Under the pieces are notes generated by a model. It searched no databases and had not been told where the DNA came from. It was given only the letters and a program-made list of their open reading frames with translations. Made by a program: the position numbers and the translations under genes. From CAVTJL01 sp963828215 (GTDB lineage Bacteria > Pseudomonadota > Alphaproteobacteria > Geminicoccales > Geminicoccaceae), in NCBI GenBank assembly GCA_963828215.1, contig CAWHFO010000068.1, positions 62,001 through 126,000 of the forward strand: DNA of 64,000 nt, in the 5' to 3' direction. This document shows, piece by piece, positions 1 through 8,318 of this stretch; positions within the stretch are counted from its first letter, which is position 1; every line of letters begins with the position of its first letter.

Positions 1-51
1 CACCGAACTCCGCAGGTCCGTCGAATAGCTCTGCCCCGACTTCCACGCCAT
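1..51 (-). CDS. Probable IS630-type transposase, N-terminal 17 residues only
   Basis: Reading leftwards from an ATG at 51 gives MAWKSGQSYSTDLRSSV before the window ends. The 'YS.DLR' core is how many IS630-family transposases (first helix-turn-helix) begin. A GAGG-like ribosome site lies about 8 bases upstream of the ATG. The start is only about 20 bases from the end of the neighbouring acetyltransferase gene, as expected if an insertion-sequence edge lies between them. The identification rests on very few residues, so it is tentative; everything downstream lies outside the window. Confidence 0.45.
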   Translation of the reverse strand, partial: MAWKSGQSYSTDLRSSV

Positions 52-71
52 CACACCACCTCGGCTCATCA

Positions 72-593
72 CTAGAGATCGAAGCGCAGCACGACGCCGG
101 ACCAGCGCCGACCGTCGCCCGCCCGCTCGCTGAGCCCGTTGGCACCCGACGAGCCGACGGACCTCCGCCAGAATTGCAGCGCTCCCTCGTTGTAGTCGGC
201 GACGGGGACTTCCCACCGCCCCCGATATCGCTGGAACGCCAAGTGAGCGGCGCAGGTCCCGACACCCGCCCGACGATATCTGCGCAGGACAAAAAACTCG
301 GCGACCGGGTGGTCGAGGGGCAGGTCGAGAGCAGACCACCGGCTCAGCAGCGCGAAACCGGCGATGCGGCCGTCCGCCCGAACGAGCAACGGCACGCGAC
401 CTGCTTCCCGCCAATAGAGCTCGAGCCGGCGATAGGCGAACCGCCCGTCCTCGCCCACCTCGCCAGAGGTATCGCCCCGGGGAGCGTGCTCGGAGGGATC
501 GTGGAGATGGAGCTGGAGCAGGCGCTCGACCGTCGGCCGCTGCGCAGCGGTCGCCTCGGTCACCGTCACCTCGCCGACAGCGGAGGGCGCCAT
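72..593 (-). CDS. GNAT-family N-acetyltransferase
   Basis: A 173-residue protein. The acetyl-CoA binding signature of the GNAT fold is visible as RRYRRAGVGT at about residues 104–113 (R/Q-x-x-G-x-G/A), preceded by the strand AEFFVL and followed by NEGALQFWRR, the usual motif B that packs on the cofactor. It should transfer an acetyl group to an amine of an unknown substrate in the cytoplasm. The ATG at 593 was preferred because the frame upstream of it is low-complexity and lacks family features. It is transcribed away from the cupin gene at 758. The stop codon sits about 20 bases from a probable insertion-sequence transposase start, so its C-terminus may have been altered by the insertion. 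Substrate cannot be told. Confidence 0.8.
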   Translation of the reverse strand: MAPSAVGEVTVTEATAAQRPTVERLLQLHLHDPSEHAPRGDTSGEVGEDGRFAYRRLELYWREAGRVPLLVRADGRIAGFALLSRWSALDLPLDHPVAEFFVLRRYRRAGVGTCAAHLAFQRYRGRWEVPVADYNEGALQFWRRSVGSSGANGLSERAGDGRRWSGVVLRFDL

Positions 594-757
594 CAGCCGG
601 CCCTCGGCCGGCGTGTGGCCCGCGCCCGTCGTCGAAGCACCGTCTTGCGGGCGACGCTCATTCGCGCTGATCTCCCTGCCATCGAGCCGGTCATCGAGTG
701 ATGCCGGCCGAGGTCGCGAGCTTCGGATCCCGATCGCGGCCATGCCGGAGTCGACCC

Positions 758-1249
758 ATGAGCAAGAAAATCGACATCGCTGCCCTGACACCGATCGTCG
801 GCACGATGTACCCGCAACCGTTCGACGAGCCTTGCCTCTCGCCCGAGCGGACAAAGCTGGGGGACGCTGCCCACCTCACGCAATTCGGCGTCAATCTGCT
901 GCGTCTGCCTCCCGGGGCGTGGTCGAGCCAGCGTCACTGGCACACCGAGTCCGACGAGCTGATCTATGTGCTGAGCGGCGAGGTGACACTCCTGACGGAC
1001 GAGGGCCCGGAGCTGCTTCGAGCGGGCGATGCCGCCGGATTCGAGGCCGGCGACCGAGACGGCCATTGCCTGCAGAATCGATCCTCGTCGGACGCCATCG
1101 TCCTCGAGATCGGCACGCGCGTCGAGTCCGACGCGACCCACTACCCGGATATCGACCTCGTCTCGCCCTCGGGTGGCCGGCCGGCGATCTACACCAGGAG
1201 GGACGGCACGCCTTACGCGGACATCCGAGGGCGAGCCACGAAAGGCTGA
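758..1249 (+). CDS. Cupin-domain protein
   Basis: A 163-residue single-cupin protein. Motif 1 of the cupin barrel is seen as HWHTESDELIYVLSG (His60, His62, Glu66), and motif 2 as GDRDGHCLQN around residues 98–107, so a metal site with two motif-1 histidines, the glutamate and the motif-2 histidine is possible. Such proteins are often mannose-6-phosphate-isomerase-like or small dioxygenase/regulatory cupins; the reaction here is unknown. The ATG at 758 begins the conserved region; a longer in-frame start at 698 has no support. It is divergent from the acetyltransferase gene across about 160 bases. Inverted arms at 1229–1237 and 1263–1271 flank the stop codon and could form a weak terminator. 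Confidence 0.75.
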   Translation: MSKKIDIAALTPIVGTMYPQPFDEPCLSPERTKLGDAAHLTQFGVNLLRLPPGAWSSQRHWHTESDELIYVLSGEVTLLTDEGPELLRAGDAAGFEAGDRDGHCLQNRSSSDAIVLEIGTRVESDATHYPDIDLVSPSGGRPAIYTRRDGTPYADIRGRATKG

Positions 1250-1330
1250 GCCGTGTTTGCGGGGCTCGCCCCGGGTCGATGCGTCCTGTCCGGGGCAGAT
1301 GGGCATTCTCCCTGCCTCGATGTCCGCAGC

Positions 1331-1505
1331 CCGCGCCAGTGATGAAGGCCACAGCTCCAGCGCATGCTGACTACGTATAGTCAGCACACGCCGAATAGAT
1401 GGACAAGGAACGGGTCCTCGCACTCCCGAGCGGTAGGCTGACGCATCCTCGCACCATGCTGGGTGGTGACCGGGCATCGACCTGGTCCCTCAGGAGGAAG
1501 CCATG
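1331..1505 (+). repeat. Promoter/leader repeat, copy A (upstream of Ig-like protein gene)
   Basis: About 175 bases are clearly homologous to 2657–2830. The outer blocks are best conserved: about 25 bases at the left end containing a CRP-like site, and about 60 bases at the right end that run through a small hairpin (ACCGGGC paired with ACCTGGT) into the ribosome site AGGAGGAAG and the start ATG. The middle is diverged but still alignable without large gaps. Copy A has in addition a perfect 9-base inverted repeat TGCTGACTA/TAGTCAGCA at 1365–1386. It ends exactly at the ATG of the gene it precedes, so it is a duplicated promoter and 5' leader rather than a duplicated gene. Confidence 0.85.
1338..1353 (+). 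promoter_or_regulatory. CRP-like site, weaker copy
   Basis: AGTGA-N6-CCACA matches 8 of 10 bases of the classical cAMP-CRP consensus TGTGA-N6-TCACA. The same position in the second repeat copy (2664–2679) matches 9 of 10. Conservation in both repeat copies and the presence of a class III cyclase nearby support it; binding is not shown. Confidence 0.4.
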
Positions 1506-2572
1506 GCCGAACCCGCCTCGGAGGCGTCGTATCTGCCCCTGGTCGCCGCGAGCGACACGCTCGACGTCGTAGCCGACACCGCCTCGACCACGGGTCGCAA
1601 TCCGGTGAAGATCCTTCCGCTCGAGAACGACACCGGCACCAAGGTCTCGCTCGATCCCTTTGCGACCGACCCGAATGCGACATTCCCCCAAGACGGCTTC
1701 ATCACCGTCAAGGGCAGCACGGTAACCTACACGCCGGCGGCCGGCTTCGTGGGCACCGACAGCTTCGACTACTCGGTGCACGACAAAGCGGGTGACACCG
1801 GCACCGGTACCATTGCCGTCACGGTGACCGACAATGCGCTTCCGACGGGCGCTGTGGCACCGGACGCGGTCAATGACAGCTTCACCGTCGACAGCCCGAA
1901 GGCCGCCAAGCTCGACGTGCTTCTCAACGACACCAGCAGCGACGGCAGCAAGCTCTTCATCACCTCGTTCAACGAGCCGGATCATGGCACCCTCTCCCTC
2001 AAGGGCAGCCAGCTCACCTACCACGCCGAAAGCGGCTACACCGGACCCAACTCGTTCTCCTACGAGGTCTACAACAAGACGGGCCTGCACGACGCCGCCC
2101 AGGTCAGCCTGGATGTTCGGCACGGTGGCGGGGCGGCGGCCAGACGCTGACCGTCCACAACGACAGCTTCAAGGTCCCGGGCAACACCGACACCGACCTC
2201 GACGTCCTCAAGAACGACAAGGGCACGTGCATCGCGATCACCGACGCCGACGATTTGGTGGGCGGCACGGTGACGATCGACGCGAACGGCACCGGCCTCA
2301 CCTATACGCCGGACCCGGGCTTCACGGGCAAGGACCTCGTCCTTTACAACGTCACGGATGCTTCCGGGAACATCAAGACCGGAACGGTCATTCTCACCGT
2401 GAAAGACACCGGCGGCACGACGCTCGGCCTGAGTGACCTCCTCACCCCTGACGATGCGGCGGCTGGCAGCCCTGGCGGCCGCAGCGGAGCGAGCCATTCG
2501 ACCATCAGCATGGCGAGCGGCGGCGTCGACCTCGACACACTCGTCCACCAGGCCCATCACCACGTCGGCTGA
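1503..2572 (+). pseudogene. Cadherin/Ig-like repeat surface protein, one frameshift near 2125–2145
   Basis: Read with one base restored near 2125–2145 this encodes about 355 residues made of three tandem Ig/cadherin-like (Big_9-type) modules. Each module ends in the same kind of strand pair: YTPAAGFVGTDSFDYSV, YHAESGYTGPNSFSYEV and, after the frame change, YTPDPGFTGKDLVLYNV. There is no Sec signal peptide; the N-terminus starts directly with an acidic, small-residue stretch, which is typical of large type I secretion substrates and adhesins. The tail is Gly/Ser rich and ends in a His cluster. The ATG at 1503 follows a strong AGGAGG site and a leader copied from or to the gene at 2972. The third module continues without a break in the new frame, so a single-base deletion (real or sequencing) in the GGCGGGGCGGCGG run is the simplest explanation. 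Confidence 0.75.
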
Positions 2573-2656
2573 AGCGGGGCGAGGCCCGATCCAGGGCGCA
2601 CCCGGCCGCCCCGACGTCCGGCATCACGCGGGTCGCAAGCGAAGCGCCTCGCAGAG

Positions 2657-2830
2657 CCGCGCCAGTGACGAAGGTCACAGCCCGGGCGCAGGCCGACAGC
2701 ATATGATCGGGTAAGCGCCAAATAAAAGCCGAGGAATGAGGCTCTCTCATTCCCCACCGGCAAGCCGAAGCATCCTCGCATCATGCTGGATGGTGACCGG
2801 GCATCGCCCGGTCCTCAGGAGGAAGCCATG
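2657..2830 (+). repeat. Promoter/leader repeat, copy B (upstream of lipoprotein gene)
   Basis: Second copy of the 175-base upstream cassette described at 1331. Here the hairpin before the ribosome site is stronger: ACCGGGC-ATC-GCCCGGT, perfect, while copy A keeps the stem with a G-T pair. This is a compensated difference and hints at selection on RNA structure. A perfect inverted repeat GGAATGAG/CTCATTCC at 2733–2753 is unique to this copy. The repeat ends in an ATG at 2828 whose frame stays open into the lipoprotein gene, but that product would place the lipobox about 80 residues in, so the ATG looks like a relic of the duplication. Confidence 0.85.
2664..2679 (+). promoter_or_regulatory. 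CRP-like site, stronger copy
   Basis: AGTGA-CGAAGG-TCACA matches 9 of 10 bases of TGTGA-N6-TCACA and is a near-perfect dyad. It lies about 150 bases upstream of the repeat's ATG, the same relative place as the site in copy A. Confidence 0.5.
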
Positions 2831-2971
2831 GCTGCGCCTCTTTTGCGAATTGCCGACTTGTCGTTGGACACCCGGAGTGGCGTCTGCCCTCTTGCCTCGA
2901 CCGCCGACACCTTCTCGACAGTCCTGACGGATGCGAGCGCAGGACGGTGCCGGGACCACGCCAGGAGCTTC

Positions 2972-3379
2972 GTGCCGTGGCCGGAGCGGCCGCGGTCCGG
3001 ACTGTGGAACGGGCGGGGCCTGTCGGCGCGGCTCTGCGCCGCCGCGTTGATCCTGTCGGGATGCACCTCGATGCAGCCCCTGCAGCTCCAGGGCCATTTC
3101 CCCGACGACATCCATGTCGGCGATCAGCTCGAAGTCATCACGCGTGACGGCAAGACCACCGAGCTGAAGGTCACGGCCGTGGGCGCCGACCGGCTGTCGG
3201 GCACGACCCCGGGTGGAGCGACGCAGGAAATCGCGGCGAGCGCCATCGCCTCGATACAGAGACGCGAAGCCAGCAAGGGTAAGACCGTCGCCCTCGGCCT
3301 CGGGGTCGCGGCGCTGGCGGTCCTGGCGGCGGGGGCCGTGGTCTTGCTGGCCGTGCCGGCGGTGCCCGTCGGTGGCTGA
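2972..3379 (+). CDS. Small predicted lipoprotein with C-terminal hydrophobic segment
   Basis: A 135-residue protein with a lipoprotein signal: charged start, hydrophobic ARLCAAALILSGC with the lipobox cysteine at about residue 31, then CTSMQPLQLQGHFPDDIHVG. The mature part carries a small beta-rich domain (VGDQLEVITRDGKTTELKV) and ends in a glycine/alanine-rich hydrophobic helix of about 25 residues. The GTG at 2972 was chosen because AGGAG lies 4–5 bases upstream and because it gives a normal-length signal peptide; the in-frame ATG at 2828 would not. The domain resembles short envelope proteins that follow a lipobox with a 'VGDxVxVxTxDG' strand, but no function can be named. It shares its upstream control region with the Ig-like gene. 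Confidence 0.7.
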   Translation: MPWPERPRSGLWNGRGLSARLCAAALILSGCTSMQPLQLQGHFPDDIHVGDQLEVITRDGKTTELKVTAVGADRLSGTTPGGATQEIAASAIASIQRREASKGKTVALGLGVAALAVLAAGAVVLLAVPAVPVGG

Positions 3380-3415
3380 CGGTGAGTGACGCCGCTCCCG
3401 TCCGCCGGGATGGGC

Positions 3416-4159
3416 TCAGATCCCCTCCCCGTGGATGCCGCACTCCGTCTTGTCGAGGCCCCGCCAGCGGCCGGCCCGCGCCTCCTCGCCGGGCCGGGTC
3501 GGTGTCGTGCAGGGCACGCAGCCGATCGACGAGAAGCCGCTGACGACCAAGGGGTGCAGCGGCAGGGAGCGCAGACGGCGATAGTGCCGGATGTCGTCCA
3601 GCGACCAGCCGGCCAGCGGGTTCAGCTTGAGCCGGCCGCTCGGCCCGTCGACCTCGGCCGTCGGCAGGGCGGCGCGCAGACCGCCCTGGAAGCGCTTGCG
3701 ACCCGTGATCCAGGCGTCGAACCCGTCGAGCGCCGTGTCCAGCGGCTCGGTCTTGCGGATGTGGCAGCAGAAGTCGGGCTCGCTCCGCCACAGCTCACCG
3801 GCGGGATCGTGCCGATCGAGGTCGGCGGCCGCCGGGCGCACGCGCCGCACGTCCTCGAGGCCCAGGCGGGCGACCAGCTCGTCCCGATAGGCGAGCGTCT
3901 CCTCGAAAAGCTTCCCCGTGTCGATGAACAGCACCGGCGTCGCCCGGTCGACCGACGCCACCATGTCGAGCAGCACCGCGCTCTCGGCGCCGAACGAGGA
4001 GACCAGGGCCACCCGCCCGGCCAGCGGCCCGGTCAGCGCCTGCCGGATCAGCTCCAGCCCCTCGAGCTCGGCGAGCTCCAGGGCGGACGCCTCGACGTCG
4101 TGGAGAGCCAGGCACCACGACGATCCATCAATCCGCTCACGGCCGTACCCTTTCGTCAC
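3416..4159 (-). CDS. cysH: Assimilatory adenylyl-sulfate/PAPS reductase, 4Fe-4S type
   Basis: Reduces activated sulfate (APS, possibly PAPS) to sulfite with thioredoxin in cysteine biosynthesis. From the GTG at 4159 it has 247 residues, a normal length. Seen: the nucleotide-binding loop SSFGAESAVLL near residues 54–64, the arginine motif GRKRFQGG at 153–160, the iron-sulfur cysteines C131–C132 and C214/C217 (CVPC), and the catalytic cysteine in ECGIH at C240. The CC…CxxC set is the hallmark of the plant/APS-reducing subgroup, so APS is the likely substrate. An ATG at 4210 in the same frame would add 17 residues but has no ribosome site, whereas AAAGGA precedes the GTG. No other sulfate genes are adjacent; the gene follows the cyclase closely on the same strand and converges on the lipoprotein gene. 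Confidence 0.92.
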   Translation of the reverse strand: MTKGYGRERIDGSSWCLALHDVEASALELAELEGLELIRQALTGPLAGRVALVSSFGAESAVLLDMVASVDRATPVLFIDTGKLFEETLAYRDELVARLGLEDVRRVRPAAADLDRHDPAGELWRSEPDFCCHIRKTEPLDTALDGFDAWITGRKRFQGGLRAALPTAEVDGPSGRLKLNPLAGWSLDDIRHYRRLRSLPLHPLVVSGFSSIGCVPCTTPTRPGEEARAGRWRGLDKTECGIHGEGI

Positions 4160-4174
4160 GTCGCGAACGTCCTT

Positions 4175-4235
4175 TACATTGATGGGCACGCAACGAATGT
4201 AAATAGCCATAGTTATACAATAATTTGATGTTCTT
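4175..4235 (-). promoter_or_regulatory. AT-rich region and inverted repeat upstream of cysH
   Basis: This short stretch is strikingly AT-rich for this genome. On the minus strand it reads ATTATTGTATAACTATGG, a plausible -10 area, followed by the inverted repeat TACATT-N15-AATGTA (4175–4201) just before the ribosome site and GTG of cysH. It could be an operator for sulfur control. It also contains the alternative ATG at 4210, so part of it may be coding. Confidence 0.35.
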
Positions 4236-6068
4236 ATGCGCCCGACGCCATCTCCACGGCCGCCTGCCCGGCCTCGACCGGGCCGAGCAGGCGGAAGGCG
4301 CGGATGGTCTCGTCGCGACCGCGGGCCACGAGCTCGCCGACCGGAATCAGCCTGAAGCGTCCCCTCAGGTCCTGCGCCACGGCCTCGCTCACGAGGATCA
4401 CGACCTCGGCGCCGTCGCCGACGCTCCTTGCCGAGCTGCTCGAGGCGCTGGGCAACGTTCACCGTGTCGCCGACCACCGTGTAGTTGATGCGGTCCGGCG
4501 CCCCGATATTGCCGACGATCAGCGGACCGCGATGGAGGCCGATCCGCAGCCGGACGGCTCAGGCCGGCCGCACGGCGCTCGCGGTTCTCGGCCTCGATCC
4601 CCGCCCGGATCGCCAGGGCCGCGCGGCAGGCCCTGACCGAGCGATCCTTTAGTTTTCTCGGGCGCGCCCCAGAAGGCCATCAGGCCGTCGCCGATGAACT
4701 TGTCGACCGTGCCGCCCTCGGCCTCGACGCAGCGGGCGAGCTGGGTGAAATGGCGGTTCAGCAGCTCGGCCACCGCCGCCGGCGGCAGCCGCTCGGACAG
4801 CCGCGTGAAGCCCACGATGTCGGTGAACATCACCGTGAGGTCGCGCTGGCGCGAGGCGATCGCGTCCGGCCGGCCGGAGCGGATCAGGCGGCGCACCAGC
4901 GAGCGCGGCACATAGGTCTCGAAGGCGCGGAGCGTCGCCAGCATGGCGTTGAAGGCCCTGGACTGCTCGTCGATCTCGAGGATGCGGCTGGGCGGCAGCG
5001 GCTCCACCTCGCTCGTGTCGAGGCTCGAGATCTGGCTCGCCCGCTCGGTCACGGCGCGGATCGGGCGGGCGATCCGGCGGCCGATGACCAGGGTGGCGCC
5101 GATGGCGACCAGGAGGACCAGGAACCCGGCCACCGCCCCCTCGCGCAGGGGCTCGGTCGCCTGCTCGAGACGGCTCGCCGGGAACCAGACGCCGATCGTC
5201 CAGGGCACGTCGCCATAGTCCTCGATCGTCCGGGTCAGGACGATGCTCTGGCCCTCGGCACCGCCGTCGACGCTGCCGACCTGCATGCCGCGCTTGTCTG
5301 CGCGCCGGAACAGCTCGATCGGCTCGCCGGTGGCGAGCTTGGCCAGCACCGTATCGGCGACCGTCGTCGACGGATGCGAGAGGGGCCCCTTCGGCCCGCG
5401 TCCGGCTGCGCGCCGGTCAGGCGTGGATGCGCCAGGACCCGGTCGTCGCCATAGAGGATGAAGGGCGTCTCGTTGGCGTTCTCGCCGAGCTGGTCGACCA
5501 GCGAGGAAAGCTCGCCCACGGTGACCCCGGCCGCCAGATAGCCGATGAGCGTGTCGCCCCGATAGACGGCGCGCCGCACGTTGATCACCGACTGCTTGAG
5601 GCTCGGCACATAGAGCACGTCGCCCCAGTAGGTCTGGCGGCGCTGGCGCATCTCTGCGAGCCTGGCCAGGGCATCCGGCGCCTCGACCCGGCTCCTCGTG
5701 ATGGCGAGCGCGCCCGCCTGATCGCGCGCCGCGACCGTCTGCTCGAGGTCCGGCGCAATGAAGACGATGCCGCTGAGCTCGCTCCGGGCCGCCAGCGCGG
5801 CGGTCAGCGCCCCCTCGAGGTCCCGTGGATCCCCGGCATCGATCCGGCCGTCGACGAGCAGCGTCGCCAGCCCGTCGATGGCCGCCCCGGCGGGATCGAG
5901 ATGGACCCGGATGCCCCGCTCGATCGCGTCCATGGTGAGGATGGCGCGGTCGTTCAGATAGTCGACTGTCATCCGCCGGGCCAGCATCCACTCGAGCACC
6001 AGCGCCGTGGCGGTCGACGCCAGGACAAGGCTGCCGATGGTCACGGCCAGCACGACCGTGATCCGCAT
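4234..6068 (-). pseudogene. Class III adenylate/guanylate cyclase with Cache-type sensor and HAMP, frameshifted
   Basis: Domain order from the ATG at 6068: one membrane helix (VVLAVTIGSLVLASTATALV), a periplasmic Cache-like sensor domain of about 300 residues, a second membrane helix, a HAMP linker (RRIARPIRAVTERASQI), then the catalytic domain. The latter shows the metal motif VMFTDIVGFT, the substrate lysine and second metal aspartate in VDKFIGDGLMAFWG, and the transition-state Asn/Arg in GDTVNVAQRLEQLG. It would make cAMP (less likely cGMP) in response to an extracytoplasmic ligand. The frame changes near 5395, 4655, 4560 and 4430; the conserved motifs all survive, so single-base sequence errors are more likely than decay. 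It is divergent from typA. Two CRP-like sites at 1338 and 2664 and a CpdA-like phosphodiesterase at 27.6 kb fit with cAMP signalling. Confidence 0.85.
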
Positions 6069-6284
6069 CCGGCGGCGAGGTAAAGGGGAGGGCGGGCACG
6101 GCTCGCGGGGCCTCGCGCTAGGGTGGCGCCGACCACGCAACCTAGGACTGTGGGCGCCGCGGGTGCCAGGGTGGCATGGCGCCGCTACCGCCGTGGCTCC
6201 GGAGCGCCTATATTGGGGCCAGCGCGCGGCCCGGGCTCCGGGCCGCGCTTTGTCTGCTGCCCGCCCGCCACCGGACTTTTCTCA

Positions 6285-8108
6285 ATGGACCTCAGGAACA
6301 TCGCGATCATCGCCCATGTCGACCACGGCAAGACCACGCTGGTCGACCGCCTGCTCCAGCAGTCCGGCACCTTCCGGGACAATCAGCACGTCCAGGAACG
6401 GGCCATGGACAGCAACGACATCGAGCGCGAGCGCGGCATCACCATCCTCGCCAAATGCACCTCGGTCGTGTGGAAGGGCACCCGCATCAACATCGTCGAC
6501 ACGCCGGGCCACGCCGACTTCGGCGGCGAGGTCGAGCGCATCCTCTCCATGGTCGACAGCTGCCTCCTCCTCGTCGACGCCGCCGAGGGGCCCATGCCAC
6601 AAACAAAATTCGTGCTGGGCAAGGCGCTGAAGCGGGGCCTTCGCCCGATCCTCGTCATCAACAAGGTCGACCGGCCCGACGAGCGCGCCCTGGAGGTCCT
6701 GAACGAGGTTTTCGACCTTTTCGCGGCCCTCGACGCCGACGAGCACCAGCTCGACTTCCCGCACGTCTACGCCAGCGCCAAGCAGGGCTGGGCGGTCCGC
6801 GAGCTGGGCGACGAGCGCAAGAGCATGGCGCCGCTCTTCGACCTCATCCTCCGCCACGTCCCCGCCCCCGAGGCCGATCCCGAAGGCCCGTTCCGCATGC
6901 TGGCCACGACCCTCGAGGCGAACCCCTATCTCGGCCGCCTGCTGACCGGGCGCATCCAGTCGGGCCGGCTCCGCGCCAATTCCACCATCAAGGCGCTCTC
7001 CCGCGACGGCGGTCCGGTCGAGACCACCCGCGTCACCAAGCTTTTGGCGTTTCGCGGGCTCGAGCGGCAGCCGGTCGAGGAGGCCGAGGCGGGCGACATC
7101 GTGGCACTCGCCGGCTTCGGCCTGGCCACCGTCGCCGACACGCTCTGCGACCTCGGGGTCGATACCGCGCTCCCGGCCCAGCCGATCGACCCCTCGACCA
7201 TCGCCATCACCTTCTCGGTCAACGATTCTCCCTATGCCGGCCAGGAGGGCACCAAGGTCACCTCCCGCCAGATCTGGGACCGGCTCCGCCGCGAGGGCGA
7301 GGGCAACGTCGCCATCAAGGTCGCCCTGAGCGAGGAGAAGGACGCCTTCGAGGTCGCCGGCCGGGGCGAGCTGCAGCTGGCCGTCCTGATCGAGACCATG
7401 CGCCGCGAGGGCTTCGAGCTCTCCATCAGCCGCCCGCGCGTGCTCTTCCGCACCGACCCCGAGACCGGCCAGCGCCTGGAGCCGATCGAGGAGGTGGTGG
7501 TCGACGTCGACGAGGATTTTTCCGGCATCGTGGTCGAGAAGCTGACCCAGCGCCGGGCCGAGCTCAAGGACATGCGGCCCGCCGGTGCCGGCAAGCAGCG
7601 CCTCGTCTTCCACGCCCCCTCCCGCGCCCTGATCGGCTATATCGGCGAGTTCCTGACCGACACCCGCGGCACCGGCGTCCTCAACCGCCTTTTTCATTCG
7701 TTCGAGCCCTGGAAGGGGCCGATCGCCCAGCGCCACACCGGCGTTCTGGTCTCGTCCGACCAGGGCCAGGCCGTGGCCTACGCGCTCTGGAACCTCGAGG
7801 ACCGCGGCCCGATGTTCATCGGCCCGGGCGAGAAGGTCTATTCGGGCATGATCATCGGCGAGCACACCCGCGGCCACGACCTCGAGGTCAACCCCCTCAA
7901 GGGCAAGAAACTCACCAACATCCGCACCACCAGCAAGGACGAGGCCGTCTCCCTCACGCCCCCCATCCGCATGACGCTGGAGAAAGCCATCGCCTACATC
8001 TCCGACGACGAGCGCGTCGAGGTCACGCCGAAAAGCATCCGCCTCAGGAAGCGCCACCTCGACCCCCACGAGCGCAAGCGGGCGCTCAGGCAGCGCGAGG
8101 TGGCGTAG
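6285..8108 (+). CDS. typA: Ribosome-associated translational GTPase TypA/BipA
   Basis: A 607-residue protein of typical TypA length. GTPase motifs: AHVDHGKTTL (G1, residues 9–18), the switch I segment RERGITILAK, DTPGHADFGGEVER (G3) and NKVDRPDER (G4), followed by EF-G-like domains and the TypA-specific C-terminal domain (KGKKLTNIR). It binds the 70S ribosome and affects large-subunit assembly and growth under stress or cold. The ATG at 6285 begins directly with MDLRNIAIIAHVDHGK, the usual start; a longer frame upstream has no support. It is a single gene with a GC-rich inverted repeat GGCCCGGGCTCCGGGCC in its leader. It marks the last normal-composition gene before the lower-GC cassette that follows. 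Confidence 0.96.
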   Translation: MDLRNIAIIAHVDHGKTTLVDRLLQQSGTFRDNQHVQERAMDSNDIERERGITILAKCTSVVWKGTRINIVDTPGHADFGGEVERILSMVDSCLLLVDAAEGPMPQTKFVLGKALKRGLRPILVINKVDRPDERALEVLNEVFDLFAALDADEHQLDFPHVYASAKQGWAVRELGDERKSMAPLFDLILRHVPAPEADPEGPFRMLATTLEANPYLGRLLTGRIQSGRLRANSTIKALSRDGGPVETTRVTKLLAFRGLERQPVEEAEAGDIVALAGFGLATVADTLCDLGVDTALPAQPIDPSTIAITFSVNDSPYAGQEGTKVTSRQIWDRLRREGEGNVAIKVALSEEKDAFEVAGRGELQLAVLIETMRREGFELSISRPRVLFRTDPETGQRLEPIEEVVVDVDEDFSGIVVEKLTQRRAELKDMRPAGAGKQRLVFHAPSRALIGYIGEFLTDTRGTGVLNRLFHSFEPWKGPIAQRHTGVLVSSDQGQAVAYALWNLEDRGPMFIGPGEKVYSGMIIGEHTRGHDLEVNPLKGKKLTNIRTTSKDEAVSLTPPIRMTLEKAIAYISDDERVEVTPKSIRLRKRHLDPHERKRALRQREVA

Positions 8109-8318
8109 ACGCGCTGGGGAGCGAGCGTACCGAGCCCCTCGTGTCGCACACTGCGGTGCCAGTCGCTCAGTGGCGCCTCAGGAGAGTTCCTTGTTGCGCG
8201 TCGTGCAACTGTGCGGCAAAAGAGCGCCCAGGGCTTTTGTGACTGTCGCCGGTCATTTAACGAGGTTGAATTCGGCGTACCCATGGGCTTGCGCCGGATA
8301 GAGAAGCGGGAGCCGACG

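Noticed and set aside
6282..8069. A 595-codon open frame antisense to typA
   Set aside because: It mirrors the codon structure of typA (GC-rich third positions leave the opposite strand open), has no family features and no ribosome site.
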